Assembly: GCA_023663135.1 (NCBI GenBank)
Contig: JAMPIE010000007.1
Coordinates: 40,499 to 104,498, forward strand
Source of the DNA: Alloprevotella sp.
GTDB taxonomy: Bacteria; Bacteroidota; Bacteroidia; Bacteroidales; Muribaculaceae
Direction: 5' to 3'
Length of the DNA stretch: 64,000 bases
Shown here: one piece after another, positions 16,907 to 25,344 of the stretch
Position numbering within the stretch: the stretch's first letter is position 1
Layout of the letters: the number at the start of each line of letters is the position of its first letter
Notes under the pieces: generated by a model
What the model was told of the DNA's origin: nothing
The model's database searches: none
What the model saw: only the letters and a program-made list of their open reading frames with translations
Made by a program: the position numbers and the translations under genes

Positions 16907-18679
16907 TTATCTGACGATGGTCTTCACGCCGTTGACGATGTAGACCCCCGGGGCCTCGATGCTTTTCACGCGGCGCCCGGCGAGGTCGTATATGATAAGG
17001 GCAGGGGTGTCGGTGGCTTCGATGGCCTCGATGCCGGTGATGACGGCCACGCGGGGAGTCCATGTGCCGTCGGAGTCGCGGAAGGCGTAATAGCCCGGTG
17101 CGCAGAATGCGCTGATGTCGGTGTCGAAGCTGCCGCCGGTGAGGCTGATGGTGCCGCCGGTCTGCTCAGAGATGGTGCCGGAGAATGAGCCGCCTGAGAC
17201 GTTGATGGTAGCGCCGTCGGTGGCAGAGAGGACAGTTGAGCCCTCAAAGGAGCCTCCGGAGACGTTGACAGTAGAGCCTTCGCCCGAGGCCGAGATGGCG
17301 CCTAAGGCGGGAGCTTCGGCCTTGACAGCGCCGGAGGCGAGAGAGAGCGAAGCGCCCTCGTCTACGGTGATGGCATATTGGCCTGAGGCGGTGGAGGTGA
17401 GGGTATGGCCGTCAAGATTGAGGGTGATGGCAGAGGAGACAGCGATGGGCTCAGAGAGAGTCACATCGCCGGCGAGGGTGACAGTCTCGCCATCCTTAGC
17501 GGCATCTACGGCTTCAGCCAGGGTGGGATACTGTTGGCCGTTGACGGTGGCATAAGTGGGGTTGACAGTCCACTCGCCGGCGGCGTTCTTGACGGGTGTA
17601 TAGCCCGGCAGGCAATAGTCGCTTATGTCGGTGTCGAAGCTGCCCCCGGTGATCTCGATCTTTGATTGATCTGTGTCTTTGCCCTGACCTTCAACTAAGG
17701 GGCCAATGAAAGCGCCATCGTTGATTATGACAGTAGCCTTTGCGCTGGTCGAGTAGGGATTTGCATCGGCTTGGACAGAGGCTATTGACCCTGTAAATGA
17801 GCCTCCGTTGATGGTGGCTTCTCCTCCGGAGTTGAACACATAGATACCATATTGTGCATCGTAGTCACCTCCGTCTATTGTTACTTTGCTCCCGCCCGAA
17901 ATTCCGATTGTTGTGTTAAGGAATGAGTAATAGTCAATGGACCGTTTATTCGTAAAATGACAGTCTTTAAAGGTTGCCTCGCTCTCCCACACCTCAATGA
18001 CGCAGCCTCCGTCGATGGTGTTAACGGTCAAGTCTGATATGTCAAACTTGGAGTTGGATATACCTATGTTAATAACGTTTGCATTACGATGGGTACTCTC
18101 ATAATTTATATTGCCGCCCGATATTGTGACGGTGGCTGAGTTGGGCTCTACCCCACTTATTATACCCCAAGTATATGAACTCCTGACTGTGGCATTGACA
18201 TTGTTGAGAGTTATAGACTGTCCATCAGCACGGAACATAAAAAATGAGCCGTTATCTGTTTCTCCCTCAAAGTTGGCGTCGTTGATTGTTAGATTGTCGG
18301 AAGGACTTCCGATGGCCTCAAGATTGCGGAAGTCAACAAATCCAAGGGGAGATTCGGTCCCTGCCGGGATTACCATCTTGCCTCCGTTGCCGTTGATGGT
18401 AAAGTCGGAGTTGTTGAGTCGAAATGGTCTACTTCCAGATACGCTGTTTGTGACCGTGTGGCCCTGGAGGTCGAGGGTCACGGTGCCGGAGACGTTCATC
18501 GGCTCGGTGAGCTCCACGTCGGTGGTGAGGGTGATCACGTCGCCGTCCTTGGCGGCGGCAAAGGCGTCGGAGAGGGTGGCATAATCTGCGCTCCCTATCT
18601 TGGCCACTTGGGCCGCCGCCGAAAGGCCCGATATGGCTACTATACACCCTGTCAGTAGATTTGAGTAAAAATTTCTCAT
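16907..18679 (-). CDS. secreted beta-helix-type repeat protein with sorting-type tail
   Basis: 590 residues, function unknown. Signal peptide (LSAAAQ), then Gly/Ser/Thr/Asn-rich repeats such as TVTISGGNINY, KVTIDGGDYDA and TINVSGGSFSG, as in right-handed beta-helices. The protein is built from two related modules: residues about 33-390 and 405-545 both begin with YxTLxxAxxAAKDG and both close with GSFDTDIS followed by a Cys-x-PGY segment. The last 45 residues (IYDLAGRRVKSIEAPGVYIVNGVKTIVR region) resemble the C-terminal sorting/anchoring domain of secreted Bacteroidota proteins. A -7 element (TACATTTG, 18730-18723) and a TTAAC repeat lie upstream. Confidence 0.75.
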   Translation of the reverse strand: MRNFYSNLLTGCIVAISGLSAAAQVAKIGSADYATLSDAFAAAKDGDVITLTTDVELTEPMNVSGTVTLDLQGHTVTNSVSGSRPFRLNNSDFTINGNGGKMVIPAGTESPLGFVDFRNLEAIGSPSDNLTINDANFEGETDNGSFFMFRADGQSITLNNVNATVRSSYTWGIISGVEPNSATVTISGGNINYESTHRNANVINIGISNSKFDISDLTVNTIDGGCVIEVWESEATFKDCHFTNKRSIDYYSFLNTTIGISGGSKVTIDGGDYDAQYGIYVFNSGGEATINGGSFTGSIASVQADANPYSTSAKATVIINDGAFIGPLVEGQGKDTDQSKIEITGGSFDTDISDYCLPGYTPVKNAAGEWTVNPTYATVNGQQYPTLAEAVDAAKDGETVTLAGDVTLSEPIAVSSAITLNLDGHTLTSTASGQYAITVDEGASLSLASGAVKAEAPALGAISASGEGSTVNVSGGSFEGSTVLSATDGATINVSGGSFSGTISEQTGGTISLTGGSFDTDISAFCAPGYYAFRDSDGTWTPRVAVITGIEAIEATDTPALIIYDLAGRRVKSIEAPGVYIVNGVKTIVR

Positions 18680-18756
18680 TTTGGAATAGTGTGTTGGTTA
18701 TGTTGTACCTATTATCAATGCGCAAATGTAGAACGATAAATTTACCCCCCCCATTT

Positions 18757-18771
18757 TTAACATATGTTAAC
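18757..18771. promoter_or_regulatory. TTAAC-N5-TTAAC element in a divergent region
   Basis: TTAAC at 18757-18761 and 18767-18771 lies between the repeat-protein gene (-) and the L,D-transpeptidase gene (+). The same spacing occurs at 5406-5420 and 47651-47665. Possible binding site for a regulator that recognises direct repeats one helical turn apart. Confidence 0.35.
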
Positions 18772-18825
18772 ATAATTATGCTTGTAGATGAATAGGGAGA
18801 ATATGACGTTCCGATGTGTTTTTGT

Positions 18826-18833
18826 TATCTTTG
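18826..18833 (+). promoter_or_regulatory. -7 element of the ldt-neuA-AAA-menA operon
   Basis: TATCTTTG matches TAnnTTTG and lies 31 bp before the ATG at 18865; the -33 region is weak. It rules out the upstream in-frame ATG at 18814. Confidence 0.6.
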
Positions 18834-18864
18834 CGTGTCTTTTGAAGAATCCATTGACAGCATT

Positions 18865-19458
18865 ATGCGACGACTAATTATTGCCATGGCGGCTCTGGCG
18901 GCCTCCATGCCCTTTATATCTTTTGCTCATGAGGAGTCTGAGTGCCTCTCTGAGAGGCCGATGGCAGACAGCCTGATGGTTGACAAGGCCTCGATGACGC
19001 TTACGGCGATGGCCGGGGGCGACACCTTAGCCATCTTTGACTGCGCTGCCGGACGCCGCCCGGGCGACAAGGTGCGTCCCGGCGATATGCGCACCCCCGA
19101 GGGGCGCTTCTTCATCTCCGAGATAGTAGACGCGTCGACCTGGACCCACGATTTTGGCGACGGCCTTGGGGAGATAAGGGGGGCATACGGGCCTTGGTTT
19201 CTCCGCCTCGCGACTCCGCCCCATACCGGCATAGGTATCCATGGCACACATCTGCCCTCGTCGCTGGGTACACGTGCCTCAGAGGGGTGTATCCGTCTGC
19301 TTGACGCAAATGTTGACTCGCTCAGGAAGATGGTTGCCATTGGCACGCCGGTCATAGTCATTCCCTCGGCCATTGATAGGGAGATCAACGCCGTGGTGGC
19401 CGAGGCACGCGCCCGTATCGATTCAATCGAACGCCAACTCAACGACTCCATTATATGA
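18865..19458 (+). CDS. L,D-transpeptidase (YkuD) family protein
   Basis: 197 residues from the ATG at 18865. Signal peptide (MRRLIIAMAALAASMPFISF), then a YkuD catalytic domain with GIHGTHLPSSLG (His126) and ASEGCIRL (Cys142), the conserved HGT/SxGCIR motif. Such enzymes form L,D cross-links in peptidoglycan or attach proteins to it in the periplasm. The stop overlaps the neuA ATG (ATGA), so it is the first gene of a four-gene operon. A small, minimal member of the family. Confidence 0.88.
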   Translation: MRRLIIAMAALAASMPFISFAHEESECLSERPMADSLMVDKASMTLTAMAGGDTLAIFDCAAGRRPGDKVRPGDMRTPEGRFFISEIVDASTWTHDFGDGLGEIRGAYGPWFLRLATPPHTGIGIHGTHLPSSLGTRASEGCIRLLDANVDSLRKMVAIGTPVIVIPSAIDREINAVVAEARARIDSIERQLNDSII

Positions 19459-20177
19459 TGACGACCTCCTCAACCCCATTGGTGATCATACCGGCACGCG
19501 GCGGCTCCAAGGGGGTGCCTGGCAAGAATGTCAAGCCCCTGATGGGGAGGCCTCTGATTCACCGGGCCATCGAGGCGGCGCGCGCCGTGGCTCCCGATGA
19601 TGCCATCTGCGTCACTACCGACTCTGACGAGATAGCCGCCGCCGCCCGTGCGGCGGGTCTCGAAGTGCCCTTCATGCGCCCGGCCGAGCTGGCCGCCGAC
19701 GGCGCCGGTACCTACCCGGTGCTTCTACATGCTCTTGATTTCTATGAGCGCGAGCGAGGGATGAAGCCCGAGACAGTGATATTGCTTCAGCCCACGTCCC
19801 CCTTCCGGACCGGTGCCCACCTGCGCGAGGCCCTCGCCCTGTGGGAGACGGCCCCGGAGGATACCGACATGGTGGTGTCGGTGACACGCGCCAAGACCAA
19901 CCCATACCTCAACTGCTATGAGGAGAGCCCCGACGGGCTCCTCCATATATCGAAGGGGGAGGGGAAGATAGCGTGTCGCCAGGATGCCCCCCCCTGCTAT
20001 GAATATAATGGCGCCATATATATAATGAAAGCCGCGACGCTCAAGGCTATGCCGCTGAGCCAGTTTCCCCGGCGCATCAAATATGAGATGGACCCCATCT
20101 CGAGCCTCGACATTGACACCCCCCTCGACTGGGCCTTGGCCGAGCTCGTAGCCAATCAAAACGCCCCTATCGCATAA
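19455..20177 (+). CDS. neuA: acylneuraminate cytidylyltransferase family protein
   Basis: 240 residues. The N-terminal nucleotide-binding signature IIPARGGSKGVPGKNVKPL and the ILLQPTSPFRTGAHL segment are those of CMP-sialic acid synthetase (NeuA). It would activate a nonulosonic acid with CTP for surface glycans. No neuB or neuC is nearby, so whether the sugar is Neu5Ac or a bacterial nonulosonate cannot be told; a Kdo cytidylyltransferase is less likely from these motifs. Overlaps ldt by ATGA and the next gene by TAATG. Confidence 0.78.
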   Translation: MMTTSSTPLVIIPARGGSKGVPGKNVKPLMGRPLIHRAIEAARAVAPDDAICVTTDSDEIAAAARAAGLEVPFMRPAELAADGAGTYPVLLHALDFYERERGMKPETVILLQPTSPFRTGAHLREALALWETAPEDTDMVVSVTRAKTNPYLNCYEESPDGLLHISKGEGKIACRQDAPPCYEYNGAIYIMKAATLKAMPLSQFPRRIKYEMDPISSLDIDTPLDWALAELVANQNAPIA

Positions 20178-21778
20178 TGCCTGTCACACTACCGCCGCGT
20201 ATCGACGGCACCCCCTCGCCCACCATCGGCCCCGGCCGCCAGACCGTCATAATCGGAGCCAACGGCGCCGGCAAGACCCGCTTTGCCCGCCGCTTAGGCG
20301 CCGACATCGCCAAGAGCTCGTCGCCGCGTCCCATATTCAATCTCTCGGCTCTCAAGGCCCTCTATGACACCCGTCCGGCCTCCGACTCCGTCGACACCCT
20401 ATATGAAGCAACGGTGCCCGAGACCCGTCGCGACCCCGGGGCCACTCAGCTCGACCGCCTCATGGCCCTGCTGGTGCATGACGAGATGGTCAACCTTTTC
20501 AGCTACAAAGCCGCCCATGCAGCCGGCATGGCCGCCAAGCTCCAGCCTACGCGCCTCGACTCGGTGATTGCCCTCTGGCAAGAGATGTTTCCCGACAATC
20601 GCATCCTCATCTCCAGCGGCAAGATGCTCTTCTCGCGCCCCGACGACAGCGACTCCACAGCCTATTCCGCGCCACAGCTCTCGGCCGGCGAGAAGGCGGT
20701 GATTTATTATATAGGCGCTGCTCTCTATGCGCCCAAAGGAGCCGTGGTGATGGTAGAGAGCCCCGAGATGTTTCTCCATCCGTCGCTGATGCAAAGCCTC
20801 TGGAACAGGATAGAATTGCTCCGGCGCGACTGTGCTTTTGTCTATGTGACCCACGACCTGGACTTTGCCTCGTCGCGCTCCGATGCCTCGGCCATATGGG
20901 TGCGCCGCTTCGACCCCTCGATGGAGGCTTGGGACTATGAGCTGATGCCCCCCCACTCGCCGCTGGCCGATGGCGCCTACCTGGCCATCATGGGTTCGCG
21001 TAAGCCTGTGCTCTTCATTGAGGGCGACGGCATCCACTCCATCGATGCCCATCTCTATCCCCTGATTTTCAAGGATTACTCAGTGCAGAGCCTCGGGTCG
21101 TGTAACAAGGTGATAGAGGCCGTAAGGACCTTCAACGACCTCTCGACCTTCCACCACCTCGACTCGCGCGGCATCGTTGACCGCGACCGCCGCGACAACA
21201 AGGAGGTAAGCTATCTGCGTGCCAGGGGTATTATGGTGCCCGACGTGGCCGAGATTGAGAATATATTGATGCTCGAAGAGGTGGTCAGGGCCGTGGCCTC
21301 TTTCCGTCGCAAGGATGAAGGGAAGGTGTTTCAAAAGGTCAAGGCCTCGATAGTAAGCCAGTTTCGCAACGAGCTGCGCGCCCAGGCACTGATGCACACC
21401 CGCCATCGCGTGAAGCGCCTGATGGAATATCGCGTCGACGGCCGCTTTGCCAATATCAACACCTTTGAAGAGCATATCTCTCAGCTGGCCAAGGAGCTCA
21501 ACCCTCGCGGTCTCTATGAAGATTTTTGCCGCCAGTTTCGCTCATACGTGGCTGCGAGCGACTATGCCTCCATCCTCCGCGTCTATAATCAGAAGTCGAT
21601 GCTCCCGGCCTCTAATGTGGCCGGTCTCTGCGGCCTCAAGGGTAAGGACGACTATATCAAGACCATCCTCCAGATGCTCCGCGACGAGAGCCACGGGGCC
21701 GACCGCATTCGCCGCGCCGTGAGCCACTGCTTTGGCCTCGATGCCCCGGCTACAAATGTAAATAAGAAAACAGAATGA
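20177..21778 (+). CDS. AAA ATPase with C-terminal DUF4435 (TOPRIM-like) domain
   Basis: 533 residues. ABC-type ATPase: Walker A GANGAGKT (27-34), signature LSAGEKA (168-174), Walker B VVMVES (190-195) and H-motif VTHD (224-227). From about residue 275 a second domain follows: VLFIEGDG (278-285), a VDRDRR acidic stretch (334-339) and DVAEIENIL (356-364), typical of DUF4435. AAA plus DUF4435 is the pair that makes up AriA/AriB of the PARIS anti-phage system, sometimes fused. Here the gene is within an operon with neuA and menA (1-bp and 4-bp overlaps), so a housekeeping role is also possible. Confidence 0.8.
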   Translation: MPVTLPPRIDGTPSPTIGPGRQTVIIGANGAGKTRFARRLGADIAKSSSPRPIFNLSALKALYDTRPASDSVDTLYEATVPETRRDPGATQLDRLMALLVHDEMVNLFSYKAAHAAGMAAKLQPTRLDSVIALWQEMFPDNRILISSGKMLFSRPDDSDSTAYSAPQLSAGEKAVIYYIGAALYAPKGAVVMVESPEMFLHPSLMQSLWNRIELLRRDCAFVYVTHDLDFASSRSDASAIWVRRFDPSMEAWDYELMPPHSPLADGAYLAIMGSRKPVLFIEGDGIHSIDAHLYPLIFKDYSVQSLGSCNKVIEAVRTFNDLSTFHHLDSRGIVDRDRRDNKEVSYLRARGIMVPDVAEIENILMLEEVVRAVASFRRKDEGKVFQKVKASIVSQFRNELRAQALMHTRHRVKRLMEYRVDGRFANINTFEEHISQLAKELNPRGLYEDFCRQFRSYVAASDYASILRVYNQKSMLPASNVAGLCGLKGKDDYIKTILQMLRDESHGADRIRRAVSHCFGLDAPATNVNKKTE

Positions 21779-22641
21779 ACCCATGGATAGAGGCTATGCG
21801 CCTCCGCACTCTGCCGGTGTCGCTGGCCGGTGTGACCGCCGGAATTGCCTTGGCAGCGATGGCCGGCACGGTAAAAGTGGCCCCGGCCCTGCTCTGCCTC
21901 CTCTTTGCCCTCCTGGCCCAGGTGGCATCCAACTTTGCCAACGAGTATTTTGACTATCGCGACGGCCTCGATGCGCCGGGGCGTGTAGGCCCGCGGCGTG
22001 GGGTGACGGAAGGGGATATTACCCCCACAGCGATGAGACTGGCCACCTTTGCCACTCTCGGAGCGGCCTGCATTGTCGGATTGCTATTACTCCCCTATGG
22101 GGGCTGGTGGCTCATCCCGGCCGGCATTGCCGTGGCATTGGGCGTATTGGCTTATAGTGCCGGGCCTTATCCCCTATCGCGGCATGCCTTGGGGGAGGTG
22201 GCCGTGGTGGCTTTCTTCGGGCTGGCGCCGGTGACGCTCACCTGCCGCCTCGTGTCGGGGCAGTGGGGGGGTGCCGCGGTGTGGTCTGCCGCCTTGGGTA
22301 TAGGGATTATGGGCGCGCTGGTGCTGGTGGTAAATAACTTTCGCGACCGCGAGGATGACTCCTCGTCGGGGAAGACAACGATAGCCACTCTCTGGCCTCG
22401 CCACGTGATAATGCTCCTCTATCTTCTTGGGGGAGTAGCCGGCATCCTGCTCACACTCCCGGCCTGGCTTTGCCTCCCGCTCTGGTGGCTCATTGTGCCG
22501 GCGGCGGCGATGGCCGACCATTGGTGCAATTTCGTTGCCTTTGCTCGAGCCAAGGGACGAGGTTTTAACCCCCTGTTGGGGCGCACATCGCTCTTTATGG
22601 CTGCCCAAGCCTTGGCGCTCCTCCTCGCCTCCCTCACATAG
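21775..22641 (+). CDS. menA: 1,4-dihydroxy-2-naphthoate polyprenyltransferase
   Basis: 288 residues, UbiA-family membrane enzyme of menaquinone synthesis. Many membrane spans; the two aspartate-rich prenyl-diphosphate motifs are NEYFDYRDG (about 58-66) and NNFRDREDD (about 184-192). The ATG overlaps the preceding TGA by 4 bp. Other men genes are not in the window. Last gene of the ldt operon. Confidence 0.93.
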   Translation: MNPWIEAMRLRTLPVSLAGVTAGIALAAMAGTVKVAPALLCLLFALLAQVASNFANEYFDYRDGLDAPGRVGPRRGVTEGDITPTAMRLATFATLGAACIVGLLLLPYGGWWLIPAGIAVALGVLAYSAGPYPLSRHALGEVAVVAFFGLAPVTLTCRLVSGQWGGAAVWSAALGIGIMGALVLVVNNFRDREDDSSSGKTTIATLWPRHVIMLLYLLGGVAGILLTLPAWLCLPLWWLIVPAAAMADHWCNFVAFARAKGRGFNPLLGRTSLFMAAQALALLLASLT

Positions 22642-22731
22642 ACACAATTTTCCCCATCCGAAGTTAGTTTGCCGGACAGTCTCAAAATCGGCTGATAATG
22701 AGACTTGAAGATAATCTACCCTATTCCAAGT

Positions 22732-23027
22732 TTATTCTGAGGCAAGCTCAAGCTGGTTTTGTATGAGGGTTAGATAATATCCACCTTTTTCAATCAGCCG
22801 GTTGTGTGTCCCCTGTTCAACAATGTGTCCGTGACGCATCACGATGATTAGGTCAGCATCGCGCACAGTGCTCAGGCGATGGGCTATGACCATTCGGGTC
22901 GATCCGGCAAAGCGTCGGGCAATATTTTCGGTAATGCGCTGCTCAGTGTGGGCATCGAGGTTTGAGGTGGCTTCGTCGAGCATGATATAAGGTGGATGCT
23001 TATATGCCAAGCGGGCCATCATCACCT
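22732..23027 (-). pseudogene. C-terminal fragment of an ABC exporter ATPase
   Basis: About 98 residues corresponding to the end of an exporter ATP-binding domain: IMLDEATSNLDAHTEQRI (Walker B and D-loop), VIAHRLSTVRDAD (H-loop), then a C-terminus of normal form. The Walker A, signature motif and membrane domain are missing. It is joined directly to the radical-SAM fragment upstream, out of frame. TSNLD-type ATPases of this kind are common in peptide/bacteriocin exporters. Confidence 0.8.
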
Positions 23028-23278
23028 CCAAAAAAAGAAACAGACAGATGTTTGAGCCTGTCGGATTGTAGTTTCCGATCGATCAATCGCTTAACCGCAA
23101 CAATAATATCACTGCCCATCATTGACCCATGGGAGTGGTTTTCGTAGCAATACCAACAGCGCAGATTACAGTCGAGTGTAGGATTGACAATGATTCCGAA
23201 ATAAGAAGGGTCGCGCTCTTGCTGCTTGAAAATCTCTATCAGTTCCGCAGATTCGTTGCGGTCATCAGAAACAATCAT
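23024..23278 (-). pseudogene. internal fragment of a radical SAM peptide maturase
   Basis: About 85 residues with the FeS motif CNLRCWYCYE (CxxxCxxC) preceded by GIIVNPTLD, and SVSFFGG, where normal proteins continue with E-P. There the reading passes into the ABC fragment in another frame and stops. The upstream end joins the GT2 fragment. Such SAM enzymes modify ribosomally made peptides, which fits an exporter fragment next to it. Confidence 0.75.
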
Positions 23279-23390
23279 CAACTATCAGCAGCTCGAAGTC
23301 GGTGAAATTTTGCGCAAGTATACTGTCCATACATTGCCGCAGAAAATGTGCGGCATTATGCATCGACATTGCTACTGTGACACGTGGCAT
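23265..23390 (-). pseudogene. N-terminal fragment of a GT2 glycosyltransferase
   Basis: 41 codons with ATG at 23390: VTVAMSMHNAAHFLRQCMDS and then TDFELLIVDDC, the classic start of a GT-A family 2 enzyme up to the first aspartates of its nucleotide site. It ends at a TGA where the radical-SAM fragment begins (shared GATGATTGT-like sequence). A TATCTTTG -7 element lies upstream near 23480. Too short to be in any annotation by size, but unmistakable in sequence. Confidence 0.75.
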
Positions 23391-23542
23391 AAGATGAATG
23401 GTTATGATATTTTGAAAATGAAGTATGATAGGAATGCTGCGAAAGAGATTGATGTCTCTCAGTTGGGCGCAAAGATAACCATTTTTTCTTTGTATCGTTA
23501 CACGCGTCTCGTTGTATTGTGGAATGATGTCTTATTTGCTCA

Positions 23543-24601
23543 TTATAAGTGCATAAGGTCGCGGAGGATGTCGAGGGCTGCCTTGATGTCGTCGGCGCCG
23601 ACGATGCAGTCGAGATGTATCTTGCCCGGGGCATCGAGGAGGGTGAAGTTTACCTCCCCCTCGACGGCGTTTTTCTTGTCATGGGCCATCAGCTCTATGA
23701 GGTCGGGATAGTCGTCGCAGCTGATGAGCGGCGCCCCGTAGACATGACCGACGTAGGCGGCTATCTCATGGAGCAGAGGGGTGGGCATCCCGAGCTTCAT
23801 GTGGGAGAGGATGAGGTCGGTGACCAGGCCCCAGGCCACGGCATAGCCATGGGGCACGGGGCGGTCGCGCTTCATGGCCAGGCTCTCTAAGGCGTGGCCG
23901 GCGGTGTGGCCAAGGTTGAGAGCCTTGCGCAGGCCTTTTTCGGTGGGGTCGGCCTCCACCACACGTGCCTTCACCCCCACGCTCTTCTCGATGAGGGGGA
24001 GGAGGCCGGTGAGGTCGGCGGCGGCGATGTCAAAGTCGAGCAGGCGGCGCGTCTCCTCCATGGAGTCGATGAGGCCATGCTTGAGCATCTCGGCATAGCC
24101 TGAGCGGAGCTCGCGCTCGGGCAGAGTGGCAAACCATGAGGGGGAAATCACGACGGCATCGGCATCGCGAAACACCCCTATCTCATTTTTCAAGCCGCCG
24201 AAATTGACTCCTGTCTTACCCCCCACGGCGGCATCGACGGCGGCCAAGAGGGAGGTGGGTACATTGATAAACCTCACTCCGCGCTTAAAAGTGGCGGCGG
24301 CAAACCCACCCATGTCGGTCACCATGCCGCCCCCGACGTTGATCAGGATGCTCTTGCGGGTGGCTCCGAGGAGCTGCATCTGTTCCCACACATGGGCGAG
24401 GGCGGGAAGCCCTTTGTGATCGTCACCGGCTTCGACGGTGATAATCGGGGCATCGACAAGGGCGGGACAGGCGGTGCGTAGCGGCTCGGCACAGAGTCCC
24501 TTGGTGTTGGAGTCGGCAAGGATGATGGCCAGGGGGTTGCCGAAGCCGTGCAAGAGGGTGTCGAGGGCGTCGGCGGGATGGTGGGTAAAGATGAGGTTCA
24601 T
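23543..24601 (-). CDS. aroB: 3-dehydroquinate synthase
   Basis: 352 residues. Second step of the shikimate pathway, converting DAHP to 3-dehydroquinate with NAD and a divalent metal. Conserved parts: INVGGGMVTDMGGFAAATF (NAD site), INVPTSLLAAVDAAVGGKTG, ELRSGYAEMLKHG, and the metal-binding NLGHTAGHALE. Its ATG overlaps the stop of the HAD gene (ATGA), so it is the third gene of the TlpA-HAD-aroB run. Confidence 0.95.
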   Translation of the reverse strand: MNLIFTHHPADALDTLLHGFGNPLAIILADSNTKGLCAEPLRTACPALVDAPIITVEAGDDHKGLPALAHVWEQMQLLGATRKSILINVGGGMVTDMGGFAAATFKRGVRFINVPTSLLAAVDAAVGGKTGVNFGGLKNEIGVFRDADAVVISPSWFATLPERELRSGYAEMLKHGLIDSMEETRRLLDFDIAAADLTGLLPLIEKSVGVKARVVEADPTEKGLRKALNLGHTAGHALESLAMKRDRPVPHGYAVAWGLVTDLILSHMKLGMPTPLLHEIAAYVGHVYGAPLISCDDYPDLIELMAHDKKNAVEGEVNFTLLDAPGKIHLDCIVGADDIKAALDILRDLMHL

Positions 24602-25344
24602 AGGTCGATGGAGGTGGCGAGGAGGTCGAGGAGCAGAGTCGGGAGGGCCTCGGCGGCCTCGGGCATGGAGTGGAATATTACGGCGGCCCCGGCACTGACA
24701 AAGTCCTCGCGGGGGATGGGGCCGGTGGTGACGGCTATGGTGAAGGCACCGGCGCGCGAGGCACTCTCCACGCCCAAGGGGGCATTTTCGATAGCTATCG
24801 AAGCCGAGGGGCTGACATGGGCGCGCTGCATGGCCTTGATAAACGGCTCGGGGTGGGGCTTTCCGTGGGTCACATCGGCGGCAGTGACCATCATGCCGGG
24901 GAGGAAGGCATCGGGGAAGTCGCGGCTGAGGCGATCGATGAGCGAGTGCTGGCCCGAGCCGGTGACCAGCACGCGGGCTATGCCGCTGCTGACGAGGATG
25001 TCAAGGAGCTGCCGCGCCCCCGGCATGACCGGAGGCGGAGGCATCTCGTTGAAATATTTGCTTTTGCGAGCATAGAGCTCGCGAGCCTCGTCGGGGGTGG
25101 CGCGCCGCCCGAAAGTCCGCTCAAGGAGGATGTCGATGGTGGAGCCCCCGGTCCGCCCCTCGTAGAGAAAAAACTCATTCTCAGTGGAGGGTATACCGGC
25201 CTCGGAGGCCATGCGATGCCATGCGCGAGCATGGAGCGGCATGGAGTCATAGAGTGTGCCGTCCATATCGATGAGGGCGGCGCGAGGGGTGACGGCACGA
25301 TAATGCCTTCGCTTCAAAAATGTCTCAATCTCAGCCTCAAACAT
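24598..25344 (-). CDS. HAD-superfamily phosphatase, beta-phosphoglucomutase-like
   Basis: 248 residues. HAD motif I is LIDMDGTLYDS (Asp nucleophile and acid/base), motif II LVTGSG, motif III the Lys in GKPHPEPF, and motif IV IAIENAPLGV. The helical cap between motifs I and II is of the beta-phosphoglucomutase type. The substrate is unknown: either a sugar phosphate mutase or a small-molecule phosphatase. Overlaps aroB by 4 bp and the TlpA-like gene by 1 bp, so they are co-translated. Confidence 0.85.
   Translation of the reverse strand: MFEAEIETFLKRRHYRAVTPRAALIDMDGTLYDSMPLHARAWHRMASEAGIPSTENEFFLYEGRTGGSTIDILLERTFGRRATPDEARELYARKSKYFNEMPPPPVMPGARQLLDILVSSGIARVLVTGSGQHSLIDRLSRDFPDAFLPGMMVTAADVTHGKPHPEPFIKAMQRAHVSPSASIAIENAPLGVESASRAGAFTIAVTTGPIPREDFVSAGAAVIFHSMPEAAEALPTLLLDLLATSIDL

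Noticed and set aside
23226..23711. 161-codon plus-strand frame
   Set aside because: Antisense of the GT2 fragment and the 3' end of aroB.
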